Shown piece by piece: positions 1 through 6,324 of a stretch of DNA of 23,657 bases. Position numbers and translations under genes: made by a program. The first letter of the stretch is position 1. The number at the start of each line of letters is the position of its first letter. Source of the DNA: JBGSMF01 sp964651475. Lineage in GTDB: Bacteria; Chloroflexota; Anaerolineae; Fen-1058. A model generated the notes under the pieces. That model saw only the letters and a list, made by a program, of their open reading frames with translations. It was not told the origin of the DNA and did not search any database. Location: assembly GCA_964651475.1 (NCBI GenBank), contig CAZYXV010000049.1:1-23657 (forward strand). Direction: 5' to 3'.

Positions 1-2
1 GG

Positions 3-122
3 AACCCTGTGATGGAACCCATAATCTTAGAGCTAGACAAAATCAGACTGGACGGAAGGATCCAAGAGAAGCAATTAAAGTCATACCTAAACAGGTCTGA
101 TAAAGTCTATTATTGGTTCTAA
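3..122 (+). CDS. C-terminal end of an unidentified gene, or a 36-residue ORF
   Basis: This frame is open from the left edge to a TAA at 120-122. An ATG at 12 would give a 36-residue peptide rich in charged residues that ends in VYYWF. There is no visible ribosome binding site before that ATG, so I read it as the tail of a gene beginning outside the window. The composition looks protein-like, but I do not recognise a family. Its last codons overlap the 29-bp dyad element at 93-121, so that stretch may carry both coding and regulatory information. The primase starts 27 bases downstream. Confidence 0.4.
   Translation, partial: NPVMEPIILELDKIRLDGRIQEKQLKSYLNRSDKVYYWF
93..121 (+). promoter_or_regulatory. 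29-bp dyad element, copy E (before primase)
   Basis: This is one of five related 29-bp elements (others at 4954, 9698, 15415 and 22055). It starts AGGTCT, then a left half-site GATAAA, a 4-nt variable spacer, and a right half-site ATTATTGG followed by TTCTA. Aligned without gaps to copy C at 15415-15443 it matches 20 of 29 positions, with most mismatches in or beside the spacer. It ends 28 bases before the primase ATG. An operator or phage-specific promoter role is inferred. A partial match (GGAACCCATAAT) lies at 14-25. Confidence 0.5.
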
Positions 123-149
123 ATTGGGGCTGCTCAGATAGGGGGATAG

Positions 150-3134
150 ATGAGCATAGTGGAGGACGTTAAGGACAAGCTGGATATTGTGGATGTGATC
201 GGGGCACGGGTGCCGCTGAAGAAGGAGGGGCGAAATTTCAAGGGGTTGTGCCCGTTCCACCAGGAAAAGACGGCGTCGTTTATTGTGTTTCCAGAGACGC
301 AGACGTGGCACTGCTTTGGCTCGTGCAATGCCGGCGGGGACGTGATTGATTTTGTGATGCGCTCTAATGGGATGGATTTCAGGGCGGCGCTGGTAGAGCT
401 GGCACGGCAGGCCGGGGTGACATTGACGGGGTTTGGTGATAAGGAACGCCAGGCGCTGGAGCTGAAGCGCGGGCGGGAGGCGGTGTTTACGGCAGCGGCG
501 CGGTATTTTGTGGGCCTGATGGGCAAGGGTGGCCAAGAGTATGCGCGCCGGCGCGGATGGACGGACGAGACGATCAAGACCGAAGGGTTGGGCTACTACG
601 ACGGGAATGCCGGGGCGCTGCGCAAGGCGCTGGAGGAGGCGGGGTGCGATGTGAACGCGCCGGCGGCGCAGGCTGTGTTAAAGATGCCACCGGGGGTGCT
701 GGTTTATCCGCACAAGGTGATGGGCAAGGTCGGGTATCTTTCGGTGCGAGGGATCGGGGAGGACAAGAAGCATTGGAATTTGCCTGGCGACCTGGCTGGT
801 GAGCGCCAAGTTTATTTTAATGGGATATATCGCAGGGACGCCAGACAGGTGATCATCGTCGAGGGGCAGGCTAACGCTGTGACGCTGGCGCAGTGGGGTT
901 TTGCGGCGGTAGCGCTGGCGGGGTGCAGCGCGGACGACGGCCTGGTGGAGGCGCTGAAAAAGCGGCATGCTGTTTTGTTCCTGGGCTATGACGCAGATGA
1001 ACCCGGGCAAAAGGCACTGAATGAGAACGCGCTGCGCTGGGGGCCGCTGGCCCGCGTGCTGGCCTGGCCGGTAAAGCCCCCGCGCAAGGATTGCAATGAT
1101 TGGCTACAGACGGGGGGAACGGGTGAGGAATGCCGTGCGCTATTGAAAGGGGCGCCGACGTGGTTGGATGTGTTGGTGGAGCGGGCGGGAGGTTGTGACG
1201 ATGGGGATGAGCTGGAGCACGACGAGGCTGTGCGCGCTATGTTTGAGGCGGCGGCGTATTTGAGCCAGTTTGAGCTATCTAAGAAACGCAAGGGGCTGGC
1301 GGATAGGCTGGGGATTGATTTGCAGGCGTTCGATGCCATGCTCAAGGTTGTGCGCCGAGAGCTGGGGCAGGACGAGAATGGTAGAAAGCTGTACGAGGTT
1401 GTTGGGAACCAGACGTATTACAAGGTGTACGACACGCTAGGAAATGACAAGACAGTGCTGCTGGCGCATTTTTGCGCCAGGATCGTGAGCGACGTGGTTG
1501 AGGATGATGGTGAGGAGCAAATAAGACGATTCGAGATCGAGGGCAAGTACCCGGGCGGGACGCTGGCCAGGATAGAGGTGGAGGCGGGAGAGTTTGCGCA
1601 GATGGCATGGCCACTGCCACGGTGGGGAACACGAGCAGCAGTGGCGGCGGGAAGCGCGACGAAGGATCACCTGCGGGCGGCGATCCTGGCGCTGAGCCGA
1701 GATGTGGATACGCGGTACGATTACTCGCACATGGGGTGGCGCTCGATCAATGGGAAGATGGTGTATTTGTCGTCGAATGGCGCGATAGGGATGGACAATG
1801 TGCACGTCAAGGCGGCGCACGATCTGGGGGCGTACAAGCTGCCAGGCGCGCCGGTGAATGTGCGCGAGGCGATGGAGGCGAGCCTACGCTTTTTGCAGGT
1901 GGGGAATTATACGGCGACGGTGCCATTGTGGGCGTGTGTATTCCTGGCACCGCTGGCATCGATCATTCCGCCGACGTTTACGGTGTGGATCCACGGGACG
2001 ACGGGGAGTTTGAAGAGCACGGCCTGCGCGCTGGCGATGTGCCATTATGGCAAATTTGCGTATAACACGCCTCCAGCGAGTTGGACCGGGACAGAAAACG
2101 CGCTGGAAAAGCTGGCGTTTTTGCTCAAGGACATGCCGTTGTGGATTGACGATTACACGGTCCAGGCAACGATGGGGGGAAACAATGAGATGCGCCGCAA
2201 GACGGACCGGCTGCTGAGGGATTGGGGGAACCGGGCCGGGCGCAGCCGGATGCGGAGCGATTTGACGATGCGGCAGGTATTTGTGCCGCGCGGGTTGATT
2301 ATCAGCACAGCAGAGATCTTGCCGCCGGGTCAGTCTATTTTGAGCCGATTGTTTGCGGTGGAGTTTAACCCGGAGATGGTGACCAGGGGGAACGGCAGCC
2401 CGCTTTCATTGGCTCAAGAGGCAGACGCGCCGCTGTATCCACACGCGATGGCGGGGTATGTGTTGTGGCTGGCCGAGCGGTACAAGCAACTGCAGGAGGA
2501 GCTGCCAGGGAGGCTGCGGGCGTATACCGAGGACGCGCGGGCGAAGGGCACGCATTTGAGAATGCCGGGGAATATTGCCGAGATGTTTATTGGGTTTGAG
2601 ATGGGGATGGAGTACGCGGTGCACGTGGGGGCGACGACAGCTGAGGCGGCGGACGAGATGCTGACGACGGCCTGGGAGACACTGCTGGCGATTGGGGCCA
2701 AGCAACACGAGGCGGTGATCGAAGAGAATCCGGTAGATATGTACGTCGGAGCGATTCAGCAGATGTTGGCGACGGGGGCATGCTATTTGCGCAGCAGGAC
2801 GATGCCGGATAGCCAGGCGTTGGTGCTGCCAGCCAGCGCGGGAGCTGGGCCATTGCAGGCCGACAAGATGATCGGGTGGTACGACGACAAGTTTTACTAT
2901 TTGTTGCCCAAGGCGGCCTATAACGCGGTGTTTGGGTTTTACCGTGATGGTGGGATTGTGTTCCCGGATACTGAGCGGGGGGTGAGGGCCAAGCTCAAGG
3001 AAAGAGGGCTTTCGATTACAAGCCAGGGACGGTTGGCGTATCAGGTGAGCATTGGTGGGGCGCTGATGAATGTTTTATGCATTGGACGGGCTGATGGTAT
3101 GGATTTAGTCCAGGAAAGTATAGTCTTATCTTGA
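150..3134 (+). CDS. Phage replicative primase-helicase (CHC2 + TOPRIM + DUF927-like ATPase)
   Basis: This 994-residue protein joins DnaG-type primase parts to a C-terminal motor and should prime and unwind phage DNA. Residues 1-70 carry a CHC2 zinc finger (Cys34, His37, Cys55, Cys59). The last cysteine pair has three residues between it (CFGSC) rather than the usual two (CFGC). A TOPRIM domain covers about residues 230-295, with VEGQ near 236 and GYDADEPG near 280. After a long linker, a DUF927-like ATPase covers about 590-780, with a Walker A (HGTTGSLKST) near 615 and an acidic Walker B (LWIDDYT) near 664. The start follows a clear AGGGGG site. A dyad element lies just upstream and a large hairpin just downstream, so it may be its own transcription unit. 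Domain calls are by motif; the order fits phage and plasmid primase-helicases. Confidence 0.85.
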   Translation: MSIVEDVKDKLDIVDVIGARVPLKKEGRNFKGLCPFHQEKTASFIVFPETQTWHCFGSCNAGGDVIDFVMRSNGMDFRAALVELARQAGVTLTGFGDKERQALELKRGREAVFTAAARYFVGLMGKGGQEYARRRGWTDETIKTEGLGYYDGNAGALRKALEEAGCDVNAPAAQAVLKMPPGVLVYPHKVMGKVGYLSVRGIGEDKKHWNLPGDLAGERQVYFNGIYRRDARQVIIVEGQANAVTLAQWGFAAVALAGCSADDGLVEALKKRHAVLFLGYDADEPGQKALNENALRWGPLARVLAWPVKPPRKDCNDWLQTGGTGEECRALLKGAPTWLDVLVERAGGCDDGDELEHDEAVRAMFEAAAYLSQFELSKKRKGLADRLGIDLQAFDAMLKVVRRELGQDENGRKLYEVVGNQTYYKVYDTLGNDKTVLLAHFCARIVSDVVEDDGEEQIRRFEIEGKYPGGTLARIEVEAGEFAQMAWPLPRWGTRAAVAAGSATKDHLRAAILALSRDVDTRYDYSHMGWRSINGKMVYLSSNGAIGMDNVHVKAAHDLGAYKLPGAPVNVREAMEASLRFLQVGNYTATVPLWACVFLAPLASIIPPTFTVWIHGTTGSLKSTACALAMCHYGKFAYNTPPASWTGTENALEKLAFLLKDMPLWIDDYTVQATMGGNNEMRRKTDRLLRDWGNRAGRSRMRSDLTMRQVFVPRGLIISTAEILPPGQSILSRLFAVEFNPEMVTRGNGSPLSLAQEADAPLYPHAMAGYVLWLAERYKQLQEELPGRLRAYTEDARAKGTHLRMPGNIAEMFIGFEMGMEYAVHVGATTAEAADEMLTTAWETLLAIGAKQHEAVIEENPVDMYVGAIQQMLATGACYLRSRTMPDSQALVLPASAGAGPLQADKMIGWYDDKFYYLLPKAAYNAVFGFYRDGGIVFPDTERGVRAKLKERGLSITSQGRLAYQVSIGGALMNVLCIGRADGMDLVQESIVLS

Positions 3135-3136
3135 AA

Positions 3137-3204
3137 AGTGCTTAAACTGCTTAAACTGCTTAAATTGATTAAGAACCTTAAGCACTTTAAGCACTTTAAG
3201 CACT
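3137..3204. repeat. Long imperfect inverted repeat made of 9-mer tandem units
   Basis: The left arm (3137-3163) contains direct repeats of CTTAAACTG and the right arm (3178-3204) direct repeats of ACTTTAAGC. The arms are reverse complements at 25 of 27 positions, separated by a 14-nt loop (3164-3177). The structure begins two bases after the primase stop. There is no T-tract, so it is not a classical terminator. It could stabilise the primase mRNA 3' end, or be a host-type short tandem repeat that formed a palindrome. Confidence 0.75.
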
Positions 3205-3281
3205 TTAAACAGATGTGGGGAGAGACCCCAGCTTTTGGGAAAAATTTGGACGTTTGGTGTCAATAGGTAGATGGGGGTGAT

Positions 3282-3509
3282 ATGGACCAGGCGGCGGTTA
3301 TTCAAAGGGCGGTGGCCAAGGTCGGCGGTGTGGTGGGCGACGCGCTGGAGCTTGTGGACGGGGTGGCGTTGAGCGCGGCGGTGGCGCATTTGCGCCGGCG
3401 GATATACGAGGCGCGGATCAGGCGGGTGACGTGGTCGGCAGAGGACGTGGAGGCAGCGCGGCTGGTGGTGATGGGGCTGGCGGCGCTGGCGGATGAGGTT
3501 GGGAAATAG
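3282..3509 (+). CDS. Small hypothetical protein, 75 residues
   Basis: The ORF starts at an ATG after GGGGGTGAT and ends with TAG at 3507-3509. The predicted protein is alanine- and valine-rich, largely helical, with a basic central stretch (HLRRRIYEARIRR). I recognise no family. Codon use resembles the phage structural genes, with G/C-rich third positions, which supports it being real. It is followed within three bases by the GCGCCC palindrome where the truncated transposase remnant begins, so its original downstream neighbour is missing. It sits between the primase and a decayed zone, so a replication-linked accessory role is possible but not shown. Confidence 0.55.
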   Translation: MDQAAVIQRAVAKVGGVVGDALELVDGVALSAAVAHLRRRIYEARIRRVTWSAEDVEAARLVVMGLAALADEVGK

Positions 3510-3511
3510 TG

Positions 3512-3528
3512 GCGCCCAGAGGGCGCTC
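3512..3528. repeat. GCGCCC-AGA-GGGCGC palindromic repeat, copy 1
   Basis: A perfect 6-bp inverted repeat with an AGA loop, followed by TC. The same 17-base word occurs at 5300-5316. Both copies lie two bases after the stop codon of a small + strand gene. Here it also marks the point where the transposase reading frame stops resembling a transposase, so it is the likely junction of the IS truncation. It resembles dispersed REP-like host repeats. Confidence 0.7.
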
Positions 3529-4618
3529 GTTTGTCCAGGCGGGCTTCGATGGTCTTGCGGCTGGTGTAATCATACTTGCCCAGCAAGCCGACGATGCGTT
3601 GCAAGGCTTCCTGACCGGCCTGCAAGGCTTTTTGGCGTTGTCGGGCATCTTGTTGAGCTTTATCACTCGACCAAACGAACATCCAGCGCAGCGGATGTCC
3701 TGGCGAATGCTCCGGGTCCTCCAGGAGATGGACCACTTCACACACACGATATTGTGGACGTTTTTCCGGCGGTTTGCGAGCATTGTTCCGACTGACGTAT
3801 TCCACCGTCTCCCAGTGCTGTCCGCCCGCTTGCAGGTGGTGCCAAGTGCGCCACCAAACGGCCTTGGCCGTATCCGTCCACGGGTGAGGAGCCAAGAACC
3901 ATTGCTTCTGGCGACAAAACGTCCGCATGGTGTCTTCCGTACACAGCTTGCGGTCTCCGATCAGCAAGCTTGTCTCAGGCAGCAAGACCGCTTCGCGCAA
4001 GGCTCTCCAGTCTGCCACGTACACCGGTTCGTCCGTCTGATTCCCATCCCACGGCCGATACCACAGCGGCACCCGCTGGCTGACCACCATGCTCAACACA
4101 AACTGCACCTTGTTGCGCTGCCCATCTTTATTGTACCCCTCGACCATCAGCGGCACGCCCTCGCCCCCTCCCAAGGCTTGCCCGTTTTCATCCTCATACT
4201 TGCCTTCAAAGTACACACTTGTGGTGTCACTGTGCAGTTGGGCCAAGTCTATGTGAAAGCGGCGCACCGCGTTCTTGACGATCGTGCTCCAGATGCTCAC
4301 CTGATGTGCCGCCAACGCCTCCAGCATACTGCCCAGACGATCATCGTCCAACCAACTCGCCTCAAGCTCAAACACCTGATCGATCCCTTGCGCAACCGCC
4401 CACTCCGACAAAGCGTACAGCGGCGCAGGTTGAAATGTCAGGCGGTTAGCCACAATCGCTTGAGCCAAGTGACCGTAGGTCGCCTCAATCTCTGGCTGAT
4501 GCGTCAACTCAGCATCAATCGCCGATACAAAACCCAGCTTGCTCAATATGTTCTTAACCAGGTAGGCTGCGCCTACCACTATCGTTTCGTATTCTGTCGT
4601 AATCGTTTTGGCTGGCAT
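3529..4618 (-). pseudogene. IS1634-family (IS4-type) transposase, C-terminally truncated
   Basis: Reading on the minus strand, the start is the ATG at 4618-4616, 8 bases after a strong GGGAGG site. The first ~110 residues fit a DUF4277-like N-terminus, including WLDDDRLGSMLEAL. Next come a DDE-fold block with LHSDTTSVYFEG (first Asp), GYNKDGQRNKVQF, and LLIGDRKLCTED (second Asp). Recognisable sequence ends at about residue 363. The frame then crosses the GCGCCC palindrome and runs antisense through the gene at 3282-3509. The expected C-terminal part, normally including the catalytic Glu region, is reduced or missing. The full family length is about 500-600 residues, so this copy is probably inactive. 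The overlapping long + strand frame is a shadow. Confidence 0.8.
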
Positions 4619-4748
4619 CTTTCCACCTCCCAAGGCGGATTGTACGCCAACCCAGCATTTTGCCAACCCCGATTACGGGGTAGCGGAAAATAGGTAGTAA
4701 TTGTAGGAATAGCTCTGTGTGTGCGCAGATTAGCAGGAGGAAAGGTAA

Positions 4749-4943
4749 ATGATTGGCGGTTGGCTTGCAGTTGATTTGGATGGTACGCTTGCTCGTTACG
4801 GTGGTTAGAAGCATGGCGAGATTGGCGAGCCTATACCAGCGATGGTTGAAAAGGTGAAAGCCAAGATTGCCGATATTGGGATTTGGGATGATCGGTGCAA
4901 GCAGGTTATTTTCAATACAGGCGAATTTGTTTGCGCGGAATGA
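4749..4943 (+). pseudogene. Degraded HAD-family phosphatase
   Basis: After AGGAGG (4735-4740) the ATG opens a frame with VDLDGTLARYGG, the HAD motif I nucleophile loop. A TAG at 4806-4808 sits where I would expect a Trp codon, one base change from TGG. The same frame then continues KHGEIGEPIPAMVEKVKAKIADIG, the family's usual early region, and jumps to IWDDRCKQVIFNTGEF, which resembles the C-terminal motif IV region (DD). About 40-60 residues including motif II appear deleted. The gene therefore has both a nonsense change and an internal deletion. TAG ends many intact genes here, so amber recoding is unlikely. It lies next to the IS remnant in the same decayed zone. Confidence 0.75.
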
Positions 4944-4953
4944 CAAAGTCAAA

Positions 4954-4982
4954 CAGAACTCATAATCGAGGTTATTGGACGT
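4954..4982 (-). promoter_or_regulatory. 29-bp dyad element, copy A
   Basis: On the + strand the element reads ACTCATAAT, a 4-nt spacer, then GTTATTGGACGT. Copy B at 9698-9726 shares these 9-mer and 12-mer blocks exactly with the same spacing, and only the spacer differs. It lies 93 bases before the HTH gene, and its right edge touches the T-run of the minus-strand terminator at 4983-5014. Confidence 0.6.
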
Positions 4983-5014
4983 AAAAAACGCCGCGCTCTG
5001 CTCAGCGCGGCGTT
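4983..5014 (-). terminator. Rho-independent terminator for minus-strand transcription
   Basis: A perfect 11-bp stem (AACGCCGCGCT at 4987-4997 paired with 5004-5014) encloses a 6-nt loop. On the minus strand it is followed by a run of six T (4988-4983). On the + strand it is followed by G residues, so it should act mainly on leftward transcripts. No minus-strand phage gene lies to its right, so it may block antisense transcription coming toward the pseudogene and IS remnant. Confidence 0.7.
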
Positions 5015-5075
5015 GGGGGGAATGGGCTGCGACGCCCTCTATATTGTACAACAAGTTCAAATAGGGGGCAAGGGT

Positions 5076-5297
5076 ATGGCTGAGAACGCAGAGAAAAGTG
5101 AATTGACATCACAAGAGCGTGCAGTAAAGATAGCCGAGATTATTTTCGAGAGTGGACAGATCACGACGCGCGAAGCGCAGGAGGCTACTGGGTTATCATT
5201 GCGGGCGTCCAGGAAGCTGCTCAATGCGCTATCTGGTATTCTAAAGTTGTTTTACGATTGCGAGGAGCGGGCATGGGTTCGGCGTCCGGATGGATAA
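5076..5297 (+). CDS. Small winged-helix/HTH DNA-binding protein
   Basis: I chose the ATG at 5076 because AGGGGGCAAGGG lies directly before it. A longer in-frame TTG start at 5013 would sit inside the terminator stem. The 73-residue product has a helix (SQERAVKIAEIIFES), then a pattern typical of helix-turn-helix (ITTREAQEATGLSLRASRKLLNAL), then a short strand-like end (WVRRPDG). This suggests a transcription regulator, and the dyad elements could be its target; that link is inference only. No close family is recognised. A GCGCCC palindrome lies two bases after the stop. Confidence 0.6.
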   Translation: MAENAEKSELTSQERAVKIAEIIFESGQITTREAQEATGLSLRASRKLLNALSGILKLFYDCEERAWVRRPDG

Positions 5298-5299
5298 TT

Positions 5300-5316
5300 G
5301 CGCCCAGAGGGCGCTC
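5300..5316. repeat. GCGCCC-AGA-GGGCGC palindromic repeat, copy 2
   Basis: The same 17-base word as at 3512-3528, again just after a stop codon. Here it continues into CTACGG, so read on the minus strand it is GTAGGAGCGCCCTCTGGGCGC-like, a REP-type dispersed repeat. The hairpin (6-bp stem, AGA loop) has no T-tract. Confidence 0.7.
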
Positions 5317-5553
5317 CTACGGTCAAGGGAGGGGCTGGATGGTGTTCCACAAGTAACGAAAATGGTGACTTGAGGAACTGACAATGCCACAAGGTACTGG
5401 CAGTACCTCTTGATGTTGTACGATAGGGACGATGATGGTGGTCAGGCATTATCGTCCTTGTTTCGTTAAAGGCGCGGTCATAAGCGCGGTAAATACCAGT
5501 AGGGGCCATTGGCCGGTCCGCCCCGCGCCTGGAAATATTTTCAGGGGGTGACT
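5317..5553 (+). other. Intergenic leader with several hairpins, no gene
   Basis: I see no convincing gene in this 237-base stretch. It holds a perfect hairpin at 5392-5408 (AGGTACT, GGC loop, AGTACCT). A looser one lies at about 5432-5458 (GGACGAT paired with ATCGTCC). An 8-bp closing pair, AGGCGCGG (5470-5477) with CCGCGCCT (5523-5530), encloses about 45 bases with an internal GGCC-ATT-GGCC hairpin. It ends 23 bases before the next ATG. A structured 5' leader is possible; I cannot match it to a known riboswitch or tRNA. Confidence 0.4.
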
Positions 5554-5883
5554 ATGAACGGTGACGTGTTGGGCGCGATTGCGGGTTCTATCTTGTCGCT
5601 GGCGTTTTCGTACATTCCCGGCCTGCGCGCGTGGTACGACGGGCTGGTCCCGGCCAATGGCAGCGAGCAAGAGATCGAGGCCGGCAAGGCCAAGAAGCGG
5701 CTGGTGATGGCGGGACTGCTGCTGCTAGTGTCCGGCGGGGCGTTTGCGCTTTCGTGCGCGGATATTGTCGGGGCGACGACGTGCGATAAACCAGGGGCGA
5801 TTGGGCTGGTGAGCGCGTTTCTCTCGGCGCTGATGGCGAACCAGGCGACATTCTCGATCAGCAAGTTTAAAAAGCCGGAGTAA
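5554..5883 (+). CDS. Small holin-like membrane protein
   Basis: The ATG at 5554 follows CAGGGGGTGA; the upstream in-frame TTG (5509) has no such site. The 109-residue protein has hydrophobic segments near residues 5-22, 50-68 (RLVMAGLLLLVSGGAFALSC) and 80-95, with a charged loop (SEQEIEAGKAKKR) between the first two. Size and topology fit a holin or other small phage membrane protein. Related proteins near phage coiled-coil genes are often called holins, but no lysin is visible beside it, so function is inferred. Its TAA stop lies in the loop of the terminator at 5873-5902, which would separate it from the following gene. Confidence 0.5.
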   Translation: MNGDVLGAIAGSILSLAFSYIPGLRAWYDGLVPANGSEQEIEAGKAKKRLVMAGLLLLVSGGAFALSCADIVGATTCDKPGAIGLVSAFLSALMANQATFSISKFKKPE

Positions 5884-5902
5884 TCCGGCTGTTTGTTTTT
5901 TG
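5873..5902 (+). terminator. Rho-independent terminator overlapping a stop codon
   Basis: AGCCGGA (5873-5879) pairs perfectly with TCCGGCT (5884-5890) around a GTAA loop, followed by GTTTGTTTTTTG. The loop contains most of the TAA stop (5881-5883) of the holin-like gene. The next ATG (5908) is only a few bases past the T-tract, so downstream genes would depend on read-through or antitermination. Confidence 0.8.
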
Positions 5903-5907
5903 TTGGC

Positions 5908-6324
5908 ATGGACTGGACGACGATACTCGTTGCGATAATCGGCGCGCTGGGGGGCGGAGGACTTGTCTCGCTCCTGAGATTCAGGGCCGAAAACAAGCTC
6001 GACGATGCGGAGGCTGAGAAGGCCAGGGCTGAAGCTGAAAAGGTCAAGGCGGAGGCGGGCGTTGTCAGCATTGACTCGCTGGTCAAGACGGTGGCGGCGC
6101 TGAGCGCGCAGATTGACGAGCTACAGATGGACCGAGCGAGTGATCGCGAGATGATTCAAAATATGCAGCGCGAGATTGACGCGCTGCGCAAGGAAAACCA
6201 GGAGGCGGCCAGGCGCGAGCGTATGTTGACTGAGCGTGTGGACACGCTTTTGTTCATTATGAAGCAGGCTGGGCTGCCTTTGCCGGAATGGGCGCTGGTC
6301 AAAGATGGAGTGGGCGCAGGTTGA
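5908..6324 (+). CDS. Membrane-anchored coiled-coil protein
   Basis: The ATG at 5908 gives 138 residues: one N-terminal membrane segment (TTILVAIIGALGGGGLVSLL), then a long charged helix with heptad character. That helix includes alanine-, glutamate- and lysine-rich repeats (AEAEKARAEAEKVKAEAG) and DELQMDRASDREMIQNMQRE. The C-terminus ends in a short Pro/Gly-rich segment. The protein probably sits in the inner membrane with the coil in the cytoplasm or periplasm. Next to a holin-like gene it could be a spanin-like or accessory lysis protein, but that is inferred from position. It lacks a clear ribosome binding site because the terminator T-tract lies just upstream. Its TGA overlaps the likely TTG start of the next gene. 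Confidence 0.55.
   Translation: MDWTTILVAIIGALGGGGLVSLLRFRAENKLDDAEAEKARAEAEKVKAEAGVVSIDSLVKTVAALSAQIDELQMDRASDREMIQNMQREIDALRKENQEAARRERMLTERVDTLLFIMKQAGLPLPEWALVKDGVGAG

Larger units (their letters stand above)
3512..4690 (-). mobile_element. Remnant of an IS1634-like insertion sequence
   Basis: The element is defined by the truncated transposase. Its 3' end coincides with the GCGCCC palindrome at 3512-3528. The other boundary is uncertain. DNA upstream of the transposase start (4619-4690) holds a small palindrome (CCCCG-ATTA-CGGGG) and could include the terminal repeat. No pair of terminal inverted repeats or target-site duplication could be matched, consistent with loss of one end. Confidence 0.5.

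Noticed and set aside
3509..4693. Long + strand ORF of 394 residues
   Set aside because: It is the antisense shadow of the transposase, which has family motifs and a strong ribosome site on the minus strand.
4806..4808. TAG in the HAD gene as amber recoding
   Set aside because: TAG is used as the normal stop of several intact genes here (for example 14862-14864), and the gene also has an internal deletion.
5013..5075. TTG start extending the HTH protein by 21 residues
   Set aside because: It begins within the terminator stem and has a poor site, whereas the ATG at 5076 has AGGGGGCAAGGG.
5470..5530. tRNA-like closing stem
   Set aside because: No anticodon arm, T-arm or CCA pattern fits, so it is not a tRNA.
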